Shown here piece after piece: positions 1-6,423 of a stretch of DNA of 46,730 nucleotides. The DNA is from Cyclobacteriaceae bacterium. GTDB lineage: Bacteria > Bacteroidota > Bacteroidia > Cytophagales > Cyclobacteriaceae. Location: the NCBI GenBank assembly GCA_025055435.1, contig JANWWN010000014.1, forward strand, positions 1-46,730. The letters are read 5' to 3'. Each line of letters starts with the position of its first letter. Position 1 is the stretch's first letter. The position numbers and the translations under genes are program-made. The notes beneath the pieces are model-generated. The model was given only the letters and a program-made list of their open reading frames with translations. It had not been told where the DNA came from and did no database searches.

Positions 1-275
1 ACTCTGGTCGTATTTGGATATTTCTCGGCTCTCCACTTTCCGACTTCTTTGCGGCAAAGGTTAATCAGGTGTTCGCCATATTCTGCTGCAAAGTCATTTA
101 CTTCAAAAATTGAAGATTGCGGACCTTGCTTTGTCGGCATTACCTGTATGTCGGGAGTGAAAATCCGTCTGCCTTGTCTGATGTCCTGATAATTCAATGA
201 ACCGTCCGCATCTGTCGCATAGTGCAGAAGTGGTTCATCATAAGGACTATTTAATATCGGGTTTTCCGAACTCAT
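1..275 (-). CDS. Restriction-type DEAD/DEAH helicase, BPTD_3080-like, N-terminal fragment (partial)
   Basis: Reading the minus strand from the ATG at 273-275 gives 91 uninterrupted codons to the left edge, so the gene is cut by the window. The visible part begins MSSENPILNSPYDEP and contains YATDADGSL, GRRIFTPDI, QGPQSSIFEVNDFAAEYG, LINLCRKEVGKWR and YPNTTR. From memory this matches the N-terminus of the BPTD_3080 family of large (about 1000 residue) restriction proteins, which carry a type III Res-like DEAD/DEAH helicase core and are thought to cut or translocate foreign DNA. None of the helicase motifs lies in the visible part, so activity and intactness cannot be judged. The region is more AT-rich than the rest of the window and lies beside a decayed recombinase, which fits a transferred defence gene. 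Confidence 0.7.
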   Translation of the reverse strand, partial: MSSENPILNSPYDEPLLHYATDADGSLNYQDIRQGRRIFTPDIQVMPTKQGPQSSIFEVNDFAAEYGEHLINLCRKEVGKWRAEKYPNTTR

Positions 276-714
276 GTCGTTTTATATTCAAAATTTAAGG
301 TTTCTAAGATAAAATTATTCTGTCAAATGGCGTCATTTTCAAGTGCGTTGGCAGAAACGGCTGTTTGGATTTTGCCTGAAGAGTTGGCTTGTGCGAATGG
401 GGCAAAAGCCAATGTACCGTTTGCGGGGTATGTATAGAATTTACTCACGGCACTTTTGTTTTTAATGGTGTTCGTGAATACTTCGTACTTCAAAATTTTT
501 TGTGCAGTGGGAATAAATTTAAACTTTTATAGCTGTTTAAGTTACTCGTTTTGTTGTTATTTTATAGTATTTTTCGTTTGCTGGTAATATTTGGATATGA
601 TTGATTGTATATAAATTTTAAAAGTCGGCTAATGGTACTTTTTCAAAGACCACAAAATCAATAAATGAAAGAAAATGTTTTTATATGATGCACTTATTCC
701 CGAATCCTCTTCCT
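276..714. other. AT-rich gene-free strip with one structured element
   Basis: I find no credible gene in these bases on either strand. The strip should contain the promoter of the restriction-type gene to its left, but I cannot place one with confidence. Its main feature is an imperfect palindrome at 384-412, listed separately. The remainder is low-complexity, AT-rich sequence with many stops in all frames, typical of an accessory boundary region. Confidence 0.5.
384..412. repeat. Imperfect palindrome (hairpin), possible recombination site
   Basis: TTGGCTT at 384-390 and AAGCCAA at 406-412 form a 7-bp perfect inverted repeat around a 15-base spacer (GTGCGAATGGGGCAA). No U-tract follows on either strand, so it is not an intrinsic terminator. 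It lies in the accessory strip between a restriction-type gene and a decayed tyrosine recombinase. Structured single-strand sites such as attC, or a remnant of a mobile unit, are possible explanations, but this is inference only. Confidence 0.35.
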
Positions 715-950
715 TTTAATTCTTCTCCGTTTGCTTGTCGCTTAACACGACTAACGGACTTCTGATTTTATCCGAAGAAATTCAGCTCACACGGGTATAA
801 ATTTCTGTACTTTTCTTAGAATGCTGCAAGTTGTGCAACGTGGTTTCCGTGTTTTTCCAATATCTTTTTCCGGTCTCTTGCGGCTTGACCTCTGCGTACG
901 GTTAGGCAGTTTCTCGTAATGGCGGATGATTAATGCAAATCTTCAACCGA
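715..950 (-). pseudogene. Decayed tyrosine recombinase (integrase), C-terminal remnant
   Basis: The minus strand retains pieces of the end of a XerC-like tyrosine recombinase. From about 840 to 715 one frame reads LQHSKKSTEIYTRVS, an in-frame TGA, then SDKIRSPL and a terminal TAA at 715-717. This parallels the usual integrase ending, roughly LLGHSSSKTTEIYTHVS followed by IKSPL, in which the Tyr of EIYT is the catalytic nucleophile. Upstream, KRYWKN (about 850-870) resembles the RYIQ block, and NHPPLRETA in another frame (about 908-935) resembles the HxLRHS catalytic box. The pieces lie in different frames with stops between them, so the gene is dead. The upstream limit is approximate and the N-terminal half is not recognisable. 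Confidence 0.6.
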
Positions 951-1010
951 AGAAATGCTCCTGAACCCACCTTAAAACCCTCAGGCGAAGCGCTGCGCCC
1001 GACTTTACGC

Positions 1011-1030
1011 CATAATGCGACATAATTTGT
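1011..1030. repeat. Short tandem direct repeat beside the recombinase remnant
   Basis: CATAATGCGA at 1011-1020 is followed directly by CATAATTTGT at 1021-1030, so the hexamer CATAAT recurs at exactly one helical turn. Paired hexamers at 10-bp spacing are common in protein-binding sites. The element sits just upstream of the decayed integrase, so it could be an arm-type or attachment site remnant. That function is inference. Confidence 0.2.
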
Positions 1031-1054
1031 CTTAACCGATTACGTTATTTCCAT

Positions 1055-1078
1055 AAAAAAAGCGCCACAGTCTGGCAC
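1055..1078 (-). terminator. Intrinsic terminator on the minus strand, no obvious client gene
   Basis: Read on the minus strand, GTGCCA (1078-1073) pairs with TGGCGC (1067-1062) around the loop GACTG, with one G-U pair, and is followed by seven T (1061-1055). This is a well-formed Rho-independent terminator for leftward transcription. The only gene just upstream in that direction lies on the plus strand, so the client is missing or is an antisense or unrecognised transcript. It may be a remnant of the decayed accessory region. Confidence 0.5.
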
Positions 1079-1106
1079 TATATGAGCATATAAAATGCTG
1101 TTAACT

Positions 1107-1541
1107 ATGAGAAAAGCAGTTATTTCAATCCTTGTACTTGTGTCTTTGTGGGAGGCAAGGGCACAACAAAATGATGGTGATGCAAGTGGGTATGATACCC
1201 GTGAAGAGGTATATGCTGCCATCAACCAGTACCGTGTTGCGCGTGGTTTGTCGGAGTTGAAGCCATTAAGGCGACTTGAGGTAAGCAGTGCTTGGTATGC
1301 CTTTTATTGTAACGTCTTTATGGCGGACAATAAAATTCGTCATGCACCCTGGTCGCAGCGACATAGATATGTTGCGAAAGAGTGTATTGCGGTTGGTGCG
1401 ACTGATCCTGCTTTGTGTTGGATCAAGTCCTCTTTACACAGACTTGATTTATTGGCGAGAGCATATGTTTATGTTGGCGTCTCGCGGTCGGGTAATGTAT
1501 ATGTGTTAAGGTTGATGAGCGATAAGAAAAAAAGATCTTAA
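1107..1541 (+). CDS. Small secreted CAP/SCP-like protein
   Basis: This 144-residue protein starts with a signal peptide (MRKAVISILVLVSLWEARA, likely cut after Ala19). The mature part resembles the CAP (SCP/PR1) fold: EEVYAAINQYRVARGL near the start, KIRHAPWS, AKECIAVG, then WIKSSLHR and YVYVGVSR towards the end. These match the helix, His-containing strand and HR...YVGV elements of bacterial CAP proteins. It would act outside the cytoplasm, but no substrate can be named. An ATG four codons upstream (1095) is also in frame; I prefer 1107 because the signal peptide then starts normally with MRK. It stands alone between the accessory strip and the next envelope genes, and a hairpin follows at 1600-1615. 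Confidence 0.55.
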   Translation: MRKAVISILVLVSLWEARAQQNDGDASGYDTREEVYAAINQYRVARGLSELKPLRRLEVSSAWYAFYCNVFMADNKIRHAPWSQRHRYVAKECIAVGATDPALCWIKSSLHRLDLLARAYVYVGVSRSGNVYVLRLMSDKKKRS

Positions 1542-1599
1542 CTTTTTCATAGTTGTTTGGGTTAGGTTAAATGTTGTGTGTTTTTTGTTGAACAAAAAC

Positions 1600-1615
1600 C
1601 CCTGCTGTTGCAGGG
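1600..1615. terminator. Hairpin between convergent genes, probable bidirectional terminator
   Basis: CCCTGC (1600-1605) and GCAGGG (1610-1615) form a perfect 6-bp stem with a TGTT loop. On the plus strand the stem is followed by ATTTGT. On the minus strand it is followed by a stronger T-rich run (GTTTTTGTT). It lies between the CAP-like gene and the convergent GIN gene and could end transcripts from either side, more efficiently leftward. Confidence 0.45.
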
Positions 1616-1810
1616 ATTTGTATGTTCAGCAAATTGCTTTTGATTACTTTTATATCGTAACAATTAAAGGTGTTCTGCTATAAGTAAACTAAATCATCAC
1701 CCTGTTCCGTTTGCAATGAACTGCCCTGATAATCCGGACATTTTTTCTATTCGGTTTACAGCCCCATTTCTAAACCATTTTAAGATATAATCAATAACCT
1801 TTCAGGGCTT

Positions 1811-2536
1811 TCAATAAGCCCGGTCAACTGTTCCGGTGCCGTACACTTTTTTTACGGTGTTTTTGGTATTGCCTTTGTGTTTTACCGATCCGCTGCCGAC
1901 CACCAGGGCATCGAGGTTGTCGCTCACATTCAGTTCGGCCACGCCCGAGCCGCTTACTTTTACTTTGGCTTTCTCCACCGGGCAGTTAAAGGCGTTCAGG
2001 CTGCCGCTTCCGCTCACCACGGCATCGAGCGATGAGGCGTAACCCTTGATGCCCAGCTTGCCCGAGCCGCTTACTTCGGCTTTCACCACATCGCCTTTAA
2101 TATCCAGATCTGTACTACCGCTTCCGCTTACGGACACGTTCAGCAATGAAGCGGCCAGCGAGTTTTCCGAAATCACCTTACCGGCTCCGTTAATCTGAAT
2201 TTCGTCCAGATTTTTCACACTCACATATACCTTCATGGTAGGGTTTAACTTAATATCGTCAATCTTGGCCCAGATGCTCTTGTTCGGGTCATCGGGCTTA
2301 CGTTCCAGGTTAATCATCAGAATACCATTTTCCACATAAATTTTGGTCAGGTTATAAATGTCTGTCATCGCCTCAACGGTTACTTCCTGCTTGTTGGTCT
2401 GCTTCAGGTAAACGGTGTAGTTGGAATTGTTGTAAATGGCCCGGAAGTCGGGCAGTTCCAGGGTTTTTTTGGTTACCTGTGCCGAAGCGGTAACAAGTAT
2501 GAAGATAAAGGCAAATGCGGTAATGGAGCGTTTCAT
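1811..2536 (-). CDS. DUF2807 (GIN domain) exported protein
   Basis: The 241-residue product has a signal peptide (residues 1-19, ending TASA before Gln20). The rest is a DUF2807, or putative auto-transporter adhesin head GIN, domain: repeated SGSGS, GAGKV and GSGKLGIKG turns every 20 to 25 residues, as expected for a right-handed beta-solenoid. Members are periplasmic or surface-exposed in Bacteroidota and their function is not settled. The length is normal and the start gives a clean signal peptide. Upstream in the same direction lie a 35-residue membrane micro-ORF and the HHH outer-membrane gene. Gaps of 80 to 100 bases suggest the genes need not share a single transcript. Confidence 0.85.
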   Translation of the reverse strand: MKRSITAFAFIFILVTASAQVTKKTLELPDFRAIYNNSNYTVYLKQTNKQEVTVEAMTDIYNLTKIYVENGILMINLERKPDDPNKSIWAKIDDIKLNPTMKVYVSVKNLDEIQINGAGKVISENSLAASLLNVSVSGSGSTDLDIKGDVVKAEVSGSGKLGIKGYASSLDAVVSGSGSLNAFNCPVEKAKVKVSGSGVAELNVSDNLDALVVGSGSVKHKGNTKNTVKKVYGTGTVDRAY

Positions 2537-2614
2537 GGTTTATAAATTTTAAGTCGGTTAAAATTAATACAATCCGGCTTAAACACCTTTCATCAAACGG
2601 CATTAAAAAACCGG

Positions 2615-2722
2615 TCATCGCTTATTCCGGCCGAAAATCGCACGGTATATTATCATAAAAAGCACAAGACCGATAATGAGTACAACCAATACTTCGGGCG
2701 TAATTTGCTTAACGGCATGCAT
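2615..2722 (-). CDS. 35-residue single-span membrane micro-protein
   Basis: From the ATG at 2720-2722 the minus strand encodes 35 codons and a TGA. The sequence begins MHAVKQITPEV, runs into a strongly hydrophobic segment (LVVLIIGLVLFMIIY, residues 12-26) and ends with a basic tail (GRNKR). This is the pattern of a small single-span membrane protein with a positive cytosolic tail. It lies in an otherwise empty 292-base gap between two same-strand envelope genes. No family is recognised and there is no convincing ribosome-binding site, which is usual in this phylum. The hydrophobic pattern is what raises it above chance. Confidence 0.4.
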   Translation of the reverse strand: MHAVKQITPEVLVVLIIGLVLFMIIYRAIFGRNKR

Positions 2723-2828
2723 GAAAAAGGATAACGGATTGACGGCAATTTAATGAAACTTTACAGTCCTGGCACAAATGAATAAGCTGCGGGTCGCGAA
2801 CTTTCGTTTTTTACTCTCCTGCCACTTG

Positions 2829-4874
2829 CTACAATTTCCACCGCAACTGCAACCGCACATCGTTTCTTACCGGGCCCTCTATACGGTCGGGGCCGCTGCC
2901 TATGGATGTGCGGTTGATATAGGAGGTATGGGCAAAACGTAACCACACGGTGAGGCTCCGCGATATATCGTACTCGATCATCAGGTAACTGCGTATGCCT
3001 GTATCGCTCCATGCAGGGAATGAAAAAGCCAGCCATACATCGTTTTCGTACACATATTGCCGGTTATCGTAATCATCGGTATCGAACAGGGCATATCGGC
3101 CGGTAAGGCTAAATCGCCCGCTTTCATAAATAATATCCTGAAGCACAATCATACCTCGGGTTAACGAATGGTTCAGCCTGTACGAACTGAATTGTGCGCG
3201 TGTGCGCATGCGCAGATTTTTCGCAGCGGCATACTCGGCAATTAGCCAGGTATTGTGACGAACCCCGGTTGCAATCTGATGGATGTTGCCTTCGGCCGGA
3301 CTGATGTTCCGTGCTTTGCTCTCCTCACGAAACTGAACCGTAAGGCGTGTGTTGCGCGCAGGCTGCCAGGTTAGCCGCATAAGCCACTCATGACCCTCCG
3401 ATGGCGCATATACCCGGTAACGCAACCATGGAAACCGGAAGAAATCCACATAACCTGCATACGTAACCGACCGGCTTATGCGGTATTTCCATCCGTAGTA
3501 TATACCCTGTTCATTCTGTGGCCGCGTGCTTTCGGCCAAAGCATTGGCGTAAAAGCTGTGGAAGTCGGGCTGGTAGTTACGCAATACCCAGGCCATATCC
3601 AGTCTGGGTGTCAGACTGCCCATTAGTCCGGCTATCCATGCATGTCCGAATCTTAAACTTTGCGCTGCTTCGCTGAAGAAGGTGAAGTTTTTAAAGGTAT
3701 AGTTCAGATAAAAGCCGGCATTGGTAAGGACATCTCCGCTAAACCAAAATTGGTTATAAGGTTGCGCAGCAGGCCTTATGGCGGATGTGAAGCTTGTGGA
3801 GCTGAAGATTAAGCCACCATCAAGTTGCCTATGCTGATACTGCAACACTACGCCATATTGTTCTTCGCTCACCTGCTTTCTTCGTGCTAACTCACTGTTA
3901 TTGCGGTGCAGCCCGGTAGCGGGAAAGGAAGTTATAAACGATTGTTCCGTACTGTCGGACACTACCGAAGCATCGCGCCACGTGCGCGAATAATAGGGTG
4001 AGGCGTAAATGTTTTTGGTTACGGCCAGGGTGGCAGCCACTCCATTAAGATAACCGGTTTCGTTCAACGAAGTGTAGGGCAGAAAACCCAGGTTGCTGCG
4101 ACGCACGGTAGTAACGGTTTCGCCACCTTTACCAAAACCAAAATTACCGCCCAGCAAAAGTCCCTGGCCTACCTGCGCCTGATAGTTGCCGATGATGAGG
4201 TTTTTAATACGTCCGCGGTTCATCAACTGTAGATGGGGTGAAACAAAATCAAATCTGTACTGTCTTTTCGCAGGGTTCCACACCATTTCTTCTCCCGCAT
4301 CTTTTTCCAGGGTTATGCCTGCACTGTAATTACCGGTTACGGCGCTACGGAAGCGAAAGTACAGGGCCTGAGCATTGCCGCGAAAGCGCTGGTCTTCCGA
4401 TACTTCAGATGTAAAGCCTGCCTTATCCTGCAGGGTTTGTGAGTAGCGCAGCAGCATGTAGCCGTTTCCTTTTTGCATAATTTTTCGCAACAGCGGTCGT
4501 GCGGAACCGGTGCTTTCGATGGTAAAAAACGGAAGTATGCGGTCAAGGGTCGGTCGGTCAAAGCCCGGCACGGCCTGCAGCTCGTACATACTCAGCAATG
4601 GTCCGTTTTCATCGCGGTAGCGCAACAGTTCCTGCACCTGGTGTTCGGTCATCAGATTCAAAAACCGAAGTTGTTCGGCTGTCGCGGTGTTGATGTTCAG
4701 CGGTTGCGCCATCAACATCACCAGGTTTTCGTACAATTCTTCATAGTTCAAATCTTCATCCTGAAAGCCTATCAGTTCATCCGTCAGGCGTTGCAGGTCG
4801 GGCTCACGGCGCACAGGTTCCTGCGCGTGTACACATGCGATACTGAGGATTAAGGATATGAACAGGTACTTCAT
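2829..4874 (-). CDS. Helix-hairpin-helix domain outer-membrane beta-barrel protein
   Basis: The 681-residue product has a signal peptide (residues 1-17, ending VHA before Gln18). A ComEA-like helix-hairpin-helix region follows (LNINTATAEQL at 59-69, then a second hairpin with AVPGFDRPTL at 101-110). The remaining 550 residues are a long alternating, aromatic-rich sequence typical of a transmembrane beta-barrel. Bacteroidota commonly encode such fusions. The HHH part normally binds DNA, but a periplasmic role has not been defined to my knowledge. A longer frame extends to 5066, but the ATG at 4872-4874 gives the signal peptide and overlaps the stop of the upstream PorV/PorQ-like gene as ATGA, so translational coupling is likely. 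DNA uptake is a guess from the ComEA similarity. Confidence 0.75.
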   Translation of the reverse strand: MKYLFISLILSIACVHAQEPVRREPDLQRLTDELIGFQDEDLNYEELYENLVMLMAQPLNINTATAEQLRFLNLMTEHQVQELLRYRDENGPLLSMYELQAVPGFDRPTLDRILPFFTIESTGSARPLLRKIMQKGNGYMLLRYSQTLQDKAGFTSEVSEDQRFRGNAQALYFRFRSAVTGNYSAGITLEKDAGEEMVWNPAKRQYRFDFVSPHLQLMNRGRIKNLIIGNYQAQVGQGLLLGGNFGFGKGGETVTTVRRSNLGFLPYTSLNETGYLNGVAATLAVTKNIYASPYYSRTWRDASVVSDSTEQSFITSFPATGLHRNNSELARRKQVSEEQYGVVLQYQHRQLDGGLIFSSTSFTSAIRPAAQPYNQFWFSGDVLTNAGFYLNYTFKNFTFFSEAAQSLRFGHAWIAGLMGSLTPRLDMAWVLRNYQPDFHSFYANALAESTRPQNEQGIYYGWKYRISRSVTYAGYVDFFRFPWLRYRVYAPSEGHEWLMRLTWQPARNTRLTVQFREESKARNISPAEGNIHQIATGVRHNTWLIAEYAAAKNLRMRTRAQFSSYRLNHSLTRGMIVLQDIIYESGRFSLTGRYALFDTDDYDNRQYVYENDVWLAFSFPAWSDTGIRSYLMIEYDISRSLTVWLRFAHTSYINRTSIGSGPDRIEGPVRNDVRLQLRWKL

Positions 4875-5683
4875 GTGCCTTTCAGGTGGTAAACAATGCT
4901 GCCCTGATGTACCAGTCGCTGGAAAGTATTGTATTGTAAGGCATAGTCGAATTGAATTTTGCGGATCAGGAAGCCGGTACCGAAAAATGTGGCGTTTGGT
5001 TTGAGATTGAAGCCGGTGCGGAGGAATACGCGCGGATGGATGGCATATTCCAATCCGGTTTTCCACGATGTGGGATAGTCCAGGTCCTTGAATAATTCAG
5101 TTACCAGAGTAAATTTTTCGGTTGGCCGGAAGCTGATGCCGGCCTGCATGATAACCGGGGTGCGATCGCCATCGTTGTTCAGTTTCGGGCGGTTGATGTT
5201 GCGGATGCCGGCACCGATGCGCAGTTGCGGAGTGATTTCGGCAATGCCGCCCAGGTCGAGCGTAAACACGCCACGTGTGCCAAATCCTTCGGCCCGGTAT
5301 TGCAGGTAGTTTATCCTTCCGCCTAATCCCGCAAGGCCCAGGCGGTTGGCAAAGGCCGCGCTGATCATACTTTCGCTGTACAAGGCATCGCCAAAACGGA
5401 ATACGGTAAATCCGGCTGTACCCACAGGTAAAGAAAACAACGTGCCTGCACCCAGCCGGTCGGCACCTTCCAGCAGCGGATAGGCTGCATACGTACATAT
5501 TACCGCAGGGTGTTGTACCCAGGCCATTCCGGCCGGGTTGTGAAACAGGCTCCAGCCATCCGTTAATGCTGCCGAAGCATTGCCCATCGCTTCGGTGCGT
5601 GCGCCTAAACCCGTGTACACGCTCTGGGCGTGGAGGACCTGTACAAGGCACAGAAAATTCAGCAATGAAAAAAACTTGTTCAT
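4871..5683 (-). CDS. PorV/PorQ-like outer-membrane protein
   Basis: This 270-residue protein has a signal peptide (residues 1-19, ending VLHA before Gln20). It then shows the start of the PorV/PorQ, UPF0164 or FadL-like family: TGLGARTEAMGNASAALTD followed by FHNPAGMA. In this family the segment forms the N-terminal inward hatch of a beta-barrel. The rest alternates polar and hydrophobic residues up to a short strand at the C-terminus. PorV and PorQ act as shuttle or support proteins of type IX secretion, but many paralogues have unknown roles. Which subfamily this is cannot be decided by eye. The stop codon overlaps the start of the HHH barrel gene by four bases. Its start lies only 28 bases from the divergent MORN-type gene. 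Confidence 0.75.
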   Translation of the reverse strand: MNKFFSLLNFLCLVQVLHAQSVYTGLGARTEAMGNASAALTDGWSLFHNPAGMAWVQHPAVICTYAAYPLLEGADRLGAGTLFSLPVGTAGFTVFRFGDALYSESMISAAFANRLGLAGLGGRINYLQYRAEGFGTRGVFTLDLGGIAEITPQLRIGAGIRNINRPKLNNDGDRTPVIMQAGISFRPTEKFTLVTELFKDLDYPTSWKTGLEYAIHPRVFLRTGFNLKPNATFFGTGFLIRKIQFDYALQYNTFQRLVHQGSIVYHLKGT

Positions 5684-5711
5684 CGGGTTTGGTTGGGTTA
5701 ATTTAGAGCGA

Positions 5712-6341
5712 ATGGCCCGTAAACAAAAACTCTTTGTTCTTTTTCTGATGCTAACTTCTCATCTGCATGCCCAGGATACATTGTGTCACTATTACAACAA
5801 TGGCATATTAAAGTCGAAAGGTGTGATGCTGCAGGGTAAACAACAGGGTTTATGGGAATATTATTATCCTTCGGGTGTGCTTAATGCCCGGTTAAACTAC
5901 AAGGAAGGAGTTTTGCATGGAAGAGCCGAATATTTTCATGAAAATGCCCGACACGCGGCAATTGAGCAATGGGAGGAGAGCTGGCTTCATGATTCGGCCT
6001 GGTATTTTTATCCTGAAGGTACGCTTCATCGTAAAGGCAAATACCACAAGAGTCGCTACGAAGGTATCTGGGTTTATTTTTATCCGGATGGAAAAACCGA
6101 GCGCATGATCAGCTATCGCGATGGATTACCACATGGCAGATTTGCGCACTATCATACTAACGGCAACGTGTCGCAGGAGGGTAGTTATGAAAACGGTAAG
6201 GAGCACGGACTTTGGAAATTTTATGATAGGGAAGGGCAGTTGCGCTACGAAGGATATTATGATAACGGTATTCGCACAGGCACGTGGTACCGCTATATGA
6301 AAAACGGAAAGAAGAAGATTACAGGCAGTGTCAGGATGTGA
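5712..6341 (+). CDS. MORN-repeat YwqK-family exported protein
   Basis: The 209-residue protein has a signal peptide (MARKQKLFVLFLMLTSHLHA, before Gln21). At least six MORN/YwqK-type repeats follow, each with a core such as GLWEYYYPSG, GIWVYFYPDG or GLWKFYDREG spaced about 23 residues. These repeats form beta-hairpins. In Bacteroidota such proteins are often annotated as YwqK-family antitoxin, although an exported copy without a toxin partner is more likely structural. The ATG at 5712 is preferred over an upstream in-frame start because it gives the signal peptide and leaves 28 bases to the divergent neighbour. A hairpin with a short T run follows at 6384-6423. Confidence 0.8.
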   Translation: MARKQKLFVLFLMLTSHLHAQDTLCHYYNNGILKSKGVMLQGKQQGLWEYYYPSGVLNARLNYKEGVLHGRAEYFHENARHAAIEQWEESWLHDSAWYFYPEGTLHRKGKYHKSRYEGIWVYFYPDGKTERMISYRDGLPHGRFAHYHTNGNVSQEGSYENGKEHGLWKFYDREGQLRYEGYYDNGIRTGTWYRYMKNGKKKITGSVRM

Positions 6342-6383
6342 GGTATATAATATCTTACAATCTGAATTTTGTTCGCTCCGGAT

Positions 6384-6423
6384 AAGGAGTTTTGGGAGAC
6401 AAAAACCTTTAAAACTCCTTTTT
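6384..6423 (+). terminator. Intrinsic terminator after the MORN gene, overlapping the end of the convergent gene
   Basis: AAGGAGTTTT (6384-6393) and AAAACTCCTT (6411-6420) form a perfect 10-bp inverted repeat with a 17-base loop, continued by three more T. It lies 42 bases after the MORN gene stop. The right arm overlaps the last codons and stop of the convergent Omp85-family gene (stop at 6409-6411). On the minus strand there is no T run, so it should act on rightward transcripts only. Confidence 0.45.

Noticed and set aside
1040-1225. 61-codon minus-strand frame overlapping the CAP-like gene start
   Set aside because: It overlaps a gene with a signal peptide and recognisable domain on the other strand, and has no coding signature of its own.
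4875-5066. Longer N-terminus for the HHH-barrel protein
   Set aside because: The extension has no signal peptide and overlaps the coding region of the PorV/PorQ-like gene; the ATG at 4874 gives a clean signal peptide.
5712-6341. Antitoxin of a toxin-antitoxin pair
   Set aside because: The YwqK-family label suggests an antitoxin, but this copy has a signal peptide and no adjacent toxin gene.
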